Part shown: piece after piece, positions 25,547 to 34,145 of the stretch | Layout: every line of letters starts with the position of its first letter | Position numbering within the stretch: position 1 is the stretch's first letter | Assembly (NCBI GenBank): GCA_040767925.1 | Contig: JAXGNN010000001.1 | Location: 248,001-312,000 of the forward strand | Direction of reading: 5' to 3' | Length of the DNA stretch: 64,000 nucleotides | Origin: Phil1 sp040767925 | GTDB taxonomy: Bacteria > Bacillota > Clostridia > Christensenellales > CAG-138 | Position numbers and translations under genes: made by a program | The notes under the pieces: generated by a model | Database searches by the model: none | What the model was told of the DNA's origin: nothing | The model's input: the letters and a program-made list of their open reading frames with translations, nothing else

Positions 25547-27762
25547 TGCCCCGGCGCGGCAAGGCTCTCAAAGCCCTCGAGGAAGCATTTGAGCGCGCTG
25601 TAGCGCTTCCTCACCTTGGCGTTGTCCACCATGTCGTACACGCTCTGGCTGCGGCCCACGACATAGACCTGCTCGCGCGCGCGGGTGACGGCGGTGTAGA
25701 GGAGGTTTCTCGTCAGAAGCTGCGGCGGCCCGCCCGCGAGCGGCAGGATGACCACCGGGAATTCGCTGCCCTGGCTCTTGTGGATGGTGACGGCATAGGC
25801 GAGGGCGAGCTCGTCGAGCATGGTGAAATCATAGACGGCCTCGCGCTCATCGTCGAAGAGGACGGCAAGCTCCTGATCCTCGGTGTCGACGCGAAGGACC
25901 GTGCCGAGATCCCCGTTGAACACGCCGAGGCCCTCCTCGCACACGCTGCCGCAGACGCGCTTCCATTTGGTTTTATAGTTGTTCTTGGTCTGCATGATCT
26001 TGTCGCCCTCGCGGAAGATCACCTCGCCGAACTTATGCTCCCTCTTGCGCGCGGAAGGCGGGTTGAGCGCCTGCTGCAAGCGCGCGTTGAGCGCGGTGAC
26101 GCCGAGCGCGCCCTTCTTCATGGGCGAGAGCACCTGCACGTCCTTCGCGGGGTCTCGCGTGACGAGCTTGTTCGTCGCGCCCGAGCAGAGCGCGATCAGG
26201 CGGCGCACGATCTCCTCCGAGCCGCCGAACTCCTCGAAGCGGAAGTCCTCGCTGTCGGAATGGAGCTCGGGGAGCCTGCCGCGGTTGATCCTATGCGCGT
26301 TCTCGACGATCATGCCGCGTTCCGCCTGGCGATAGATGTCCGCGAGGCGGATGACGGGCAAAACGCCGCTGTCGATGATGTCGCGCAGCACGTTCCCGGG
26401 GCCGACCGAGGGGAGCTGGTCCGCGTCCCCCACCATGACGAGCCTTGCGCCCGAGGGCGTCGCGCGAAGCAGCGCGCGCATGAGGGAAATATCCACCATG
26501 CTCATCTCGTCCACGATGACGACGTCCGCCGCGACGGGATTGTCCTCGTTTTTCACGAAGCTCTCGTTGTCGAAGCCGTAGCCGAGCATCCGGTGGATGG
26601 TGCGGGCTTCCGCGCCCGTCGCCTCCGCCATGCGCTTGGCGGCGCGGCCCGTGGGCGCGCAGAGCTCGTATTGCAATCCCGCCTCCTCGACGAGGCGTAT
26701 GACGAAGCGCAAGATCGTCGTCTTGCCCGTGCCGGGGCCGCCGGTGATGACCATCGCGCCCGAGGAGAGCGCGGTGGACACCGCCTCGTGCTGCTGGGGC
26801 GCGAGCTCGATTTCAAGCTCCTTCTCAAGGCGCGCGATCCGCTCTTCGAGGGCGAGCATGGCGGGCGTTTCCGCGCGTTCGATGAGAGAGACGAGGCGCC
26901 TGGCGCACTCCCCCTCCGCCCGGAACATCTGGGGAAGGAACGCGCAGTCCTCCCCGTCGACGGGCTTCACGACCACGCCGCCCGATATCATCAGTTCGTC
27001 GAGCAAGTCCTCGGCGGGCTTCACGTCGATCCCGAGGAGCTTCGTCGCCACCTCCACGAGCTTTTCCTTGGGGAGCATCGTGTGCCCCTCCTGCCGCGCC
27101 CACTGGAGCGTATATTTCAACCCCGCCTTGATGCGGAAGGGTGAATCGTGCGCGATGCCCGCGTTCGCCGCGAGCTTGTCCGCCGTGATGAAGCCGATGC
27201 CCTCGATGTCGTCGATGAGCCTGTAGGGGTTTTCCCGAAGCTTGGCGAGGCAGAGGCTGCCGTACGCGCGATAGAGCTTCAACCCCTGGTTGACGGTGAT
27301 GCCGAACTCCTGCAAAGCGAGCATGATATCGCGAAGATCCTTCTGCATCGCGAAGGACGCGGCGATCCTCTCCGCGCGCTTTTTGCCGATGCCAGGCACC
27401 TCGACGAGGCGCTGCGGCTCGTTTTCCAGCACGGAGATGGTGTCCATGCCGAACACCGCGACGATCTGCCGCGCGGTGATTTCGCCGACGCCGGAGATGA
27501 GGCCGCTACCGAGATAGTTGATCAGCGCCGTCACGTTCGCCGGGGCGAGCGTATGGTATTCCCGCACCTTCATCTGCCTGCCGTAGGCGGGATGGTCCGT
27601 CCACGCGCCGGAAACTTCGATCCGCTCGCCGATGCTCGCGAGCGGAAGCTCGCCCACGGCCGTGAAGCTGTGCTCCGCCTCGTCCACAAGCTCGAGCACG
27701 GAATACCCGTTTTCCGCGTTGCGGTAGATGATGCTTTTGACCGTGCCGCGTATTTCTTCCAT
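25543..27762 (-). CDS. recD2: RecD2-type ATP-dependent DNA helicase
   Basis: 739 residues from an ATG at 27762, placed 9 bases after GAAAGG; longer frames upstream read into the neighbouring divergent gene and lack support. An N-terminal OB-like region (EIRGTVKSIIYRN) and helix-hairpin-helix segment (VPGIGKKRAERI) precede the superfamily 1 helicase core: Walker A GGPGTGKTT, DEMSMVD, GDADQLPSVG and, near the C-terminus, the UvrD-like YAVTIHKSQGSEFP and LLYTAVTRA. RecD2 is a 5'-3' helicase active in DNA repair in bacteria lacking RecBC. Operon with comFC. Confidence 0.94.
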   Translation of the reverse strand: MEEIRGTVKSIIYRNAENGYSVLELVDEAEHSFTAVGELPLASIGERIEVSGAWTDHPAYGRQMKVREYHTLAPANVTALINYLGSGLISGVGEITARQIVAVFGMDTISVLENEPQRLVEVPGIGKKRAERIAASFAMQKDLRDIMLALQEFGITVNQGLKLYRAYGSLCLAKLRENPYRLIDDIEGIGFITADKLAANAGIAHDSPFRIKAGLKYTLQWARQEGHTMLPKEKLVEVATKLLGIDVKPAEDLLDELMISGGVVVKPVDGEDCAFLPQMFRAEGECARRLVSLIERAETPAMLALEERIARLEKELEIELAPQQHEAVSTALSSGAMVITGGPGTGKTTILRFVIRLVEEAGLQYELCAPTGRAAKRMAEATGAEARTIHRMLGYGFDNESFVKNEDNPVAADVVIVDEMSMVDISLMRALLRATPSGARLVMVGDADQLPSVGPGNVLRDIIDSGVLPVIRLADIYRQAERGMIVENAHRINRGRLPELHSDSEDFRFEEFGGSEEIVRRLIALCSGATNKLVTRDPAKDVQVLSPMKKGALGVTALNARLQQALNPPSARKREHKFGEVIFREGDKIMQTKNNYKTKWKRVCGSVCEEGLGVFNGDLGTVLRVDTEDQELAVLFDDEREAVYDFTMLDELALAYAVTIHKSQGSEFPVVILPLAGGPPQLLTRNLLYTAVTRAREQVYVVGRSQSVYDMVDNAKVRKRYSALKCFLEGFESLAAPGQ

Positions 27763-27873
27763 ACAGAACATCCTTTCAGAGCGATAATATTCTATCATCC
27801 GCCGTGACTTTTGGCAAAGTATGAATGGTTCGTGCATATATTTAGGCACAAACATGCATCGGAGGGACGAATC

Positions 27874-28689
27874 GTGCCTATTTTGGTCATAACGAAAAAA
27901 ACGCTGCTGATCGCCCTGGGGATCATCCTCCTCATCATCGCGGCGATCGTCATCGCAATCGCCGTCAAGGACGCGCCGGCCGCGCTCTCCTCCAATGAGG
28001 CCGTCGTCGAGGAATACGAAATGGAAGTGCTCGCGGGCAAGAAGCGGGAACTGCCCGTGTACAGCGTGCAATGCGAGGAGAAGCAGCTCGCCCTCACCAT
28101 CGACGCCGCGTGGGAGGACGACAAGACGAACTTCATACTCGACACGCTCGACGCGTACGGCGTGAAGGCGACGTTCTTCCTGTGCGGCTTCTGGGTTGAG
28201 AAATACCCGGAGATGGTGAAGGAAATCTTCGAGCGCGGACACGAGATCGGCAACCATTCGAACACGCACCCGCACATGACAAAGCTCTCACCGGCGCAGA
28301 TGAAGAAGGACGTCGAGGCGTGCGAGAAGATGATCGAAAAAATCACGGGCAAGCGCTGCGCCAACTTCCGCGCGCCGTACGGCGAATATAACGACGCCGT
28401 GATCCTCGCCATGCGCGAGGCCGGATACGAGGTGATCCAGTGGGACATCGACACCGTCGACTGGCGGCAGGAGCGCAGCGCGCAGACCATACTCGATTCG
28501 GTGATCCCCAAGCTCCATTCCGGCTGCATCATCCTCTGCCACAACAACGGCTACACCATCGAGGAATACCTGCCCAGACTCATCGAGGCCGCGCAGGCCG
28601 AGGGCTACGCCTTCGTGACGGTGAACGAGCTCCTGCTCGACGGGAACACCATCATCGACGTGAACGGCGTGCAGAAGCCCGCGGCATAA
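27874..28689 (+). CDS. Polysaccharide deacetylase, PdaB-like, membrane anchored
   Basis: 271 residues from a GTG at 27874, chosen because GGAGGG lies 8 bases upstream. One N-terminal membrane helix (about residues 8-30) anchors a NodB domain. Motif 1 reads TIDAAWEDD (the usual TFDD changed as in the PdaB branch), motif 2 is HSNTHPH with the two zinc His, motif 3 FRAPYGEYN, then WDIDTVDW and ILCHNN. Such enzymes remove acetyl groups from cell-wall or spore-cortex sugars. Monocistronic, divergent from recD2, and closed by a strong terminator. Confidence 0.88.
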   Translation: MPILVITKKTLLIALGIILLIIAAIVIAIAVKDAPAALSSNEAVVEEYEMEVLAGKKRELPVYSVQCEEKQLALTIDAAWEDDKTNFILDTLDAYGVKATFFLCGFWVEKYPEMVKEIFERGHEIGNHSNTHPHMTKLSPAQMKKDVEACEKMIEKITGKRCANFRAPYGEYNDAVILAMREAGYEVIQWDIDTVDWRQERSAQTILDSVIPKLHSGCIILCHNNGYTIEEYLPRLIEAAQAEGYAFVTVNELLLDGNTIIDVNGVQKPAA

Positions 28690-28705
28690 ATTAGCCGCAA
28701 AGCAG

Positions 28706-28741
28706 AACTCGCGGGGACAGCCTGAGCTGTCCCCGCGAGTT
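28706..28741. terminator. Bidirectional terminator between deacetylase and LysR genes
   Basis: A perfect 16-bp stem, 28706-28721 with 28726-28741, and CTGA loop, followed by TTTTA on the plus strand. Both flanking genes converge on it. Confidence 0.9.
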
Positions 28742-28742
28742 T

Positions 28743-29627
28743 TTATGAAATCTCTTTGAGCGTCCTCATGAAATCCGCCGCGATTTTCGGGAGATAGCCG
28801 CCTTTCATGACGGCGATATAAAGCCGGCGCACCAGGCGGTGCTCGCCCAGAGGGAAGACGAGCAGCTCTCCCCTCGTTTCCGACGGCTCGACCATCCTTC
28901 GGGAAACGACGGAGACGCCCAGGCCGCGGACGACGCAGTTCCGGAGGATCTCCGTGTCGTTGATATGGGCGACGATGTTTAAATCCTTCCAGGAGACGTT
29001 CAAGTCTTTCAAAAAACGCTCCGTTTCCAGCTTGGTGCCGGAATGATCCTCCCTGACGATGAGCGGTTCCCGGATGAGTTCCTCCAAAGGAGCGTTTCTT
29101 TCCATCAACTCCCGGTAACGGGGCGTGTTCGGCGCGGCAACGACGAGCTCGTCCGTCGCAAAGGGGATAAAATCGCATTCGGCGTCTCCGGCTGTTCCGA
29201 CAAGGCCCAAATCGAGCCTGCCGTCGGCGACCCGCCGGATGATCTCCCCGCTGTCCGCATGGAACAAACGGATGCGCAGGTCGGGCCGTGCCTGATGGAA
29301 ACGCGCGAGCGCCTCCGGCACGATGCACTGCCCAGGCACGGAGGACGCGCCGAGATGAAGCTCCTTTTTGTTGGCGTCCGAGATTTCGTTCACAGCCTTT
29401 TGCTGAAGGCGAAGGATGCTCGCGGCGTATTCATAGAGCCGCTCCCCCTCCGCGGTCACCTCGAACAGCCTCGTCGTGCGCCTGATCAGCCGGGTATTCA
29501 GCTCCTTTTCCAGTGAATTGACGTGCGAGCTGACTGTCGGCTGCGTCAGGCAGAGTTTTTTTGCCGCGGCGGAAAAGCTTTTTTGTTCCACCACGCACAC
29601 GAACGCTTCCAATTGACGAATATCCAT
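28743..29627 (-). CDS. LysR-family regulator, probably of selenium metabolism genes
   Basis: 294 residues. The N-terminal winged helix (MDIRQLEAFVCVVEQKSFS to TVSSHVNSLEKEL) is followed by a periplasmic-binding-like effector domain of the CysB/CysL branch. It is transcribed away from selD, with about 170 AT-rich bases between them, a classic LysR layout. LysR proteins next to selD-yedF cassettes are known in Clostridia as selenium-metabolism regulators; the ligand is not established. The ATG at 29627 follows GGGAGG. Regulation of selD and its own gene is inferred from position. Confidence 0.88.
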   Translation of the reverse strand: MDIRQLEAFVCVVEQKSFSAAAKKLCLTQPTVSSHVNSLEKELNTRLIRRTTRLFEVTAEGERLYEYAASILRLQQKAVNEISDANKKELHLGASSVPGQCIVPEALARFHQARPDLRIRLFHADSGEIIRRVADGRLDLGLVGTAGDAECDFIPFATDELVVAAPNTPRYRELMERNAPLEELIREPLIVREDHSGTKLETERFLKDLNVSWKDLNIVAHINDTEILRNCVVRGLGVSVVSRRMVEPSETRGELLVFPLGEHRLVRRLYIAVMKGGYLPKIAADFMRTLKEIS

Positions 29628-29673
29628 TTTTCCTCCCGGCCCAACGCGATACCTGAATTATAGCACTCCTCTT

Positions 29674-29780
29674 ATAGATATCGTCAATAGATACTTAAGA
29701 TCAATATATTTATTCGATTTTATATTTATGGGAGGAATCGTTATACTTGTATTGGAACAGAGGACTTGCATTATAGAAAT
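29674..29780. promoter_or_regulatory. LysR-selD divergent control region
   Basis: Unusually AT-rich for this genome. It holds a direct repeat ATAGATA (29674-29680 and 29687-29693), a candidate regulator site close to the LysR start, and TATACT (29742-29747) and TATAGA (29772-29777) as possible -10 boxes for selD. No clear -35 box could be fixed. Confidence 0.45.
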
Positions 29781-29797
29781 ATGAAAGGCGGCCCTGC

Positions 29798-30829
29798 ATG
29801 GAGGATAAAATCGCGTTCTGCAAAGGCGGCGGCTGCACGGCGAAGCTGGGGGCCGGGATATTGAGCCGGGTGCTGGAGCTTCTGCCCCGGGGGCCGGCGG
29901 ACGAGAACCTTCTCGTCGGCTACGACAGCAAGGACGACGCGGCGGTTTACAGGATCACGGACGACGTTGCCATCGTGCAGACGCTCGATTTCTTCCCGCC
30001 TATGGTCGACGACCCCTATACCTTCGGGAAAATCGCCGCCGCGAACGCCCTGAGCGACATATACGCCATGGGCGGCGACGTGATCACCGCGCTGAACATC
30101 GTATGCTTCCCTGAAACGATGGATTTGAACATCCTCGGCGAGATCATGCGGGGCGGCTGCGAAAAGGTCGTCGAGGCGGGCGGCGCGCTGGCGGGCGGGC
30201 ATTCCATCGCCGACGCCGATGTCAAATACGGCCTGTCCGTGACCGGCCTCGTGCATCCCGAAAAAATCTATGCCAACAACCGGGGCAGACCGGGCGACGC
30301 CCTGATCCTGACGAAGAAGCTGGGCGTGGGCATCGTCTGCACCGCCGAACGGGTTGGCGAAGCGTCCGCCAAGGCCATGGAAGCCGCCGTCGCCTCCATG
30401 ACCGCCTTGAATAAGGGCGCGTCCCGCCTCTGCAGGAACTATGAAATCCACGCTTGCACGGATGTGACCGGCTTCGGTTTTTTAGGCCACCTGCACGAGA
30501 TGATGGGCGGAAAGCTCTCCTGCCATATTCGCGCGGGGCGGATTCCGGTCATTCCGGAAGCGCTCGCCTACGCGGATGAGTTCCTTCTCACCGCCGCGGG
30601 ACAAAAAAACCGCAACCACGCTGGCGCTTTCGCGAAATTCGAGGGCGTCCCCTTCGCGATGGAGGAAATTCTCTTCGACCCGCAGACTTCCGGAGGCCTT
30701 TTGATCGCGCTCTCCAAAGAGGAAGCGCAAGGCCTTCTGGCGGAGCTCAAGGCCGCGGGGCTGCCGGCGGAGATCGTCGGCGAAATAACGCAACGGACCG
30801 AAACGGAAATGCTGATTACGGAGGATTGA
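29798..30829 (+). CDS. selD: Selenide, water dikinase (selenophosphate synthetase)
   Basis: 343 residues. SelD makes selenophosphate from selenide and ATP, the selenium donor for Sec-tRNA. The N-terminal loop reads KGGGCTAKLG: Cys13 holds the catalytic place where some relatives carry selenocysteine, and Lys16 is the conserved partner. AIR-synthase-like motifs DDAAVYR, LSDIYAMGG, GGHSIADADVKYG and CTDVTGFGFLGHL are intact. It is the first gene of a cassette with yedF, a DUF3343 gene and a cysteine desulfurase-like gene, and supplies selA/selB and the two selenoproteins encoded downstream in this window. Confidence 0.97.
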   Translation: MEDKIAFCKGGGCTAKLGAGILSRVLELLPRGPADENLLVGYDSKDDAAVYRITDDVAIVQTLDFFPPMVDDPYTFGKIAAANALSDIYAMGGDVITALNIVCFPETMDLNILGEIMRGGCEKVVEAGGALAGGHSIADADVKYGLSVTGLVHPEKIYANNRGRPGDALILTKKLGVGIVCTAERVGEASAKAMEAAVASMTALNKGASRLCRNYEIHACTDVTGFGFLGHLHEMMGGKLSCHIRAGRIPVIPEALAYADEFLLTAAGQKNRNHAGAFAKFEGVPFAMEEILFDPQTSGGLLIALSKEEAQGLLAELKAAGLPAEIVGEITQRTETEMLITED

Positions 30830-30837
30830 ACGAGGAC

Positions 30838-31470
30838 ATGAACACGATTCAGGTAAACGCCATGGGGGACGCCTGCCCGATCCCCGTCGTCAAAACAAAG
30901 AACGCCATCCGGGCGCTCAACGGCCCGGGCGTCGTGGAAACGATTGTGGATAACGAGATCGCCGTGCAAAACCTGACCAAGATGGCGAACCAGAAGGGCT
31001 ACGGCGCAACATATGAAAAGCTGGATTCCAACCGCTATAAGGTCGCCTTGACGGTCGGCGATGCCGCGGCGGAAGCGGTTGAGGGCGGCAACGCCGAAGA
31101 GGTGTGCCCCGCGGCGCAAACCGGCGGCGATCCGAGGAACATCGTCGTCGCGATTTCGTCCTCCAAAATGGGCGAAGGCAGCGACGAATTGGGCGCGGCG
31201 CTGCTCAAGAGCTTCCTCTACACCCTGTGCCGGCAGGAGGAACTGCCAAGGACCATCTTATTCTATAACGGCGGGGCTCACCTGACATGCGCGGATTCGC
31301 CGACGCTTGAGGACCTCAAATCGCTGCAGGCCGAGGGCGTGGAAATACTCACCTGCGGAACCTGCCTGAATTACTACGGGCTGAGCGACAAGCTCGCCGT
31401 GGGCGAAGTCACGAACATGTACGCGATCGCCGAGAAGCTGACGCGGGCGCACCTGATCGTAAAACCGTAA
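30838..31470 (+). CDS. yedF: Selenium metabolism protein YedF (TusA-like plus DsrE-like domains)
   Basis: 210 residues from ATG 30838, eight bases after the selD stop; a TTG at 30826 overlapping selD is a less likely start. Residues 1-75 are a TusA/SirA-like fold with the sulfur-carrier motif ACPIPVVKTKNA. Residues about 105-205 are a DsrE/F-like domain ending in CGTCLNYYGL. YedF is found almost only beside selD and is thought to carry or traffic selenium, but its reaction is not proven. The partner membrane protein YedE is not seen here. Confidence 0.9.
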   Translation: MNTIQVNAMGDACPIPVVKTKNAIRALNGPGVVETIVDNEIAVQNLTKMANQKGYGATYEKLDSNRYKVALTVGDAAAEAVEGGNAEEVCPAAQTGGDPRNIVVAISSSKMGEGSDELGAALLKSFLYTLCRQEELPRTILFYNGGAHLTCADSPTLEDLKSLQAEGVEILTCGTCLNYYGLSDKLAVGEVTNMYAIAEKLTRAHLIVKP

Positions 31471-31487
31471 GCCGAGCGGCACAGACG

Positions 31488-31724
31488 ATGCGCAAACGGG
31501 AAGCGGCTCTGATCGTGACTTTCGCCACGGCCACGCAGGCCATGGAGATGGAAAGAATCTGCGCGGAACAGCGGGTTCCGGGCAGGCTGATCCCCGTCCC
31601 GCAGGAAATCGCCTCGGGCTGCGGGCTGGCGTGGAAAGCGCCGCCGGAGGAGCGGGAACGGATTGCGCGGGCGCTCGCCGACGCGCGCCTGCCGTGGGCC
31701 GAAATGCGCGTCGTCGAGATTTGA
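31488..31724 (+). CDS. DUF3343 protein of selenium gene cluster
   Basis: 78 residues. The pattern VTFATATQAMEMERIC, PGRLIPVPQEIASGCGLAWK is that of DUF3343 (putative Se/S carrier family), small proteins co-occurring with selenium donor genes. The motif SGCGLAW contains a single Cys that could carry sulfur or selenium. It starts 18 bases after yedF with no clear ribosome site. Function is inferred from context. Confidence 0.82.
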   Translation: MRKREAALIVTFATATQAMEMERICAEQRVPGRLIPVPQEIASGCGLAWKAPPEERERIARALADARLPWAEMRVVEI

Positions 31725-31766
31725 TTTGCGGGGAGTCGCCGATCGCTTTGCATAGGAGGATGAAGC

Positions 31767-32903
31767 TTGATCTATCTGGATAATGCGGCCACCACGCTGC
31801 AAAAGCCGCGGCAGGTCGTCGACGCCGTGGCGGATGCCATGCGCTCCAGCGGAAACGCCTCCCGCGGGGCCCATGGCGGAGCGCTGCAGGCCTCCCGCAT
31901 GATCCACCATACCCGCGTTCAGCTCGCAAGGCTGTTCTCGTGCCCGCGGGCGGATCACGTAGTCTTTACCGCGAACGCGACGGAAGCCCTCAACATCGCG
32001 ATCAACGGCGTCCTTCGCCCCGGCGACCACGTCGTCACGACGGATCTGGAGCACAACTCCGTGCTCCGCCCTCTCTATCGGCTGGAGGACGAGCGGCAGG
32101 TTTCGCTCAGCTTCGTCCCCGCCGATCAAAAGGGAACGGTGGACTATGCGGATTTCGAGCGGCTCATCCGCGCCGAAACGCGGGCGATCGTCTGCACGCA
32201 CGCGTCGAACCTGACGGGCAACCTCATCGACGTGGCGCGGGTCGGGGAAATCGCGCGGCGCAGGGGGCTCACTTTCATCGTGGACGCGTCCCAGACGGCG
32301 GGCTCCCTCCCCGTCGATATGGGGAGGATGAACATAGACATCCTCTGCTTTACCGGGCACAAGGGGCTCATGGGCCCCCAGGGCACGGGTGGGCTCTGCA
32401 TCCGCGAGGGCGTGGAAATACGCCCCTGGGTCGTGGGCGGCTCCGGGTTCCAATCCTACCAAAGGAGCCAGCCCGCGGAACTGCCCGCGCGGCTCGAGGG
32501 CGGGACGCCGAACAGCCACGGCATCGCCGGGCTCTCGGCGGCGTTGGATTACATATCCGAGGTCGGGCTGGACGCCATCGTCAAAAGAGAATCCGCGCTG
32601 ACGCGCCGTTTCTTCGAGGGCGTGTCCGCGATCGGCGGCGTCACCGTATACGGAGACTTTTCCGCCGACCCCCGCGCCGCCATCGTGGCGCTGAACATCA
32701 GGGACTACGATTCCGGCACGGTGGCCGACGAGCTGTATGAAAAGTACGCGATCGCCACCCGTCCGGGCGCGCACTGCGCGCCACGGCTGCACCGGGCGCT
32801 GGGCACGGCGGAACAGGGCGCGGTGCGGTTCAGCTTTTCCTTTTTCAACACGCAGGACGAGGTCGATGAGGCGGTGCGAGCCGTCCGTGAATTGGCCGAG
32901 TGA
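31767..32903 (+). CDS. Cysteine desulfurase / selenocysteine lyase-like aminotransferase class V
   Basis: 378 residues from a TTG at 31767 after AGGAGG. PLP-dependent fold: N-terminal YLDNAATTLQKP, the THASNLTGN loop, the PLP-binding Lys in FTGHKGLMGPQGTGG, and the active-site Cys in RPGAHCAP near residue 332. It belongs to the cysteine desulfurase branch common in selD-yedF clusters, where it may deliver selenide or persulfide to SelD or YedF. General sulfur mobilisation is also possible. Confidence 0.87.
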   Translation: MIYLDNAATTLQKPRQVVDAVADAMRSSGNASRGAHGGALQASRMIHHTRVQLARLFSCPRADHVVFTANATEALNIAINGVLRPGDHVVTTDLEHNSVLRPLYRLEDERQVSLSFVPADQKGTVDYADFERLIRAETRAIVCTHASNLTGNLIDVARVGEIARRRGLTFIVDASQTAGSLPVDMGRMNIDILCFTGHKGLMGPQGTGGLCIREGVEIRPWVVGGSGFQSYQRSQPAELPARLEGGTPNSHGIAGLSAALDYISEVGLDAIVKRESALTRRFFEGVSAIGGVTVYGDFSADPRAAIVALNIRDYDSGTVADELYEKYAIATRPGAHCAPRLHRALGTAEQGAVRFSFSFFNTQDEVDEAVRAVRELAE

Positions 32904-32924
32904 CGCGGCGAACAGAACCGTAAC

Positions 32925-32951
32925 GGGCGGCCGGAAATGTTCCGGCCGCCC
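32925..32951. terminator. Bidirectional terminator between selenium cassette and glycine reductase operon
   Basis: GGGCGGCCGGAA (32925-32936) pairs perfectly with TTCCGGCCGCCC (32940-32951) around ATG. Genes converge from both sides. Confidence 0.8.
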
Positions 32952-32987
32952 ACTTATGAACCTGCGTATTTATTCCGTTTTCAGCCT

Positions 32988-34133
32988 TTAGCTCACATAG
33001 CCCGCCTTGCGCAGAAGCTCCAGCGCCCCGGCGCAGTTCGCCTCGCCCGTCATCACCAGGGGGCCGGTGCAGCCCATGCCGGATTCGGCGTATACGCCGT
33101 TCTTCCACAGCAGCTTCACCGCCTCCTCGAGATCCATCACGTCGATGCCTGCGATCGACGCCGTGCAGAGCTCGCGCGGCGGCGCCTGAACCGCTTCCGC
33201 CTCAACGGGCCGGGCGCCCTTGCGCGCGGCGAGGATTTCGTTCAGCCCCGCGCGCTCCGCCTTGGCGAATTCCTCCCGCGCGATCCGGAATACGTCTCCC
33301 CGCACGAGCGCCCCGGCATAGTCCAGGGCGTTCGCGATCACGGGCGCGCCGGACGCGCGCGAGATGATGAGGATCAGCTTTTCATAATCCTTTCCCAAAC
33401 CAGGGCCGTAGCCGAAGCCGGCCGCCTCGAAGTTCCCGCCGGTCGTATGGGCGGAAAGCATCTTGACGAGCACGTTGCCTGTCAGCGAGTCGGTCACCAG
33501 GACGTCCGGCGTGCCCTGGAGCACGTCGTTCCCGCGCATGACGGCGCCTCCTTCGCTGCGCGAGGAACAAGCCCATTCGAACGCGTACCCGCCCGCTTTA
33601 AGCTGCTGAAGCGCCATCTCCGCCTGGCGCGCACCGTCCACGTTCAGGATGCCCACGCGCGGGTTTTGGATGCCGCAGGCCTTCGCCGCGACGATGCCGG
33701 TCAAAGCGTTCCTCACCATGCCCTCGACGCGCTCCGCGCTGGAGGTGCCCGTGGTGCTGGCGATGAACATCTCCTTCCCCTTTGCCGGAGTCACGACGCG
33801 CCCCACGGTGGATACGCCGATCGGGAACGGATAATGCATGGTGACGGCGCCGTCCACCTCGCCGGCTTCCAGCATCCGCTCCATCCTCCTGTGGCCCTCC
33901 TCCTCGCTGTTTACGGGGACGGCGCTGACGCCCTCGCACGAAAGGGCGCCGATATAAGTGACTTCGACCCCGCGCGCGGCGGCCATGCGGACGGCCGCAA
34001 GGGCGTTTTCCTCCCCGTGCTCGCCGCCCATCCCGGCGAGGGCGACCTTCGGCCTCGCGCCGAAGGAGTCGCGCTCAAGACCCTCCGCCATCTGCAGGAA
34101 GGTTTGGGCGATCATTTTTTCCACATTGCTCAT
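32988..34133 (-). CDS. grdD: Glycine/sarcosine/betaine reductase component C, alpha subunit
   Basis: 381 residues. With GrdC it forms component C, which takes the carboxymethyl group from selenoprotein A and releases acetyl phosphate, the ATP-yielding end of glycine reduction. The N-terminal VEKMIAQTFLQMAEGL, the phosphate acyl-transferase-like core (LVTDSLTGNVLVKM, GFGYGPGLGKDYEKL) and the conserved Cys in GMGCTGPLVM match GrdD. It is the last gene of the operon, 12 bases after grdC, with a terminator 37 bases downstream. Confidence 0.95.
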   Translation of the reverse strand: MSNVEKMIAQTFLQMAEGLERDSFGARPKVALAGMGGEHGEENALAAVRMAAARGVEVTYIGALSCEGVSAVPVNSEEEGHRRMERMLEAGEVDGAVTMHYPFPIGVSTVGRVVTPAKGKEMFIASTTGTSSAERVEGMVRNALTGIVAAKACGIQNPRVGILNVDGARQAEMALQQLKAGGYAFEWACSSRSEGGAVMRGNDVLQGTPDVLVTDSLTGNVLVKMLSAHTTGGNFEAAGFGYGPGLGKDYEKLILIISRASGAPVIANALDYAGALVRGDVFRIAREEFAKAERAGLNEILAARKGARPVEAEAVQAPPRELCTASIAGIDVMDLEEAVKLLWKNGVYAESGMGCTGPLVMTGEANCAGALELLRKAGYVS

Positions 34134-34145
34134 TCCGCCACCGCC

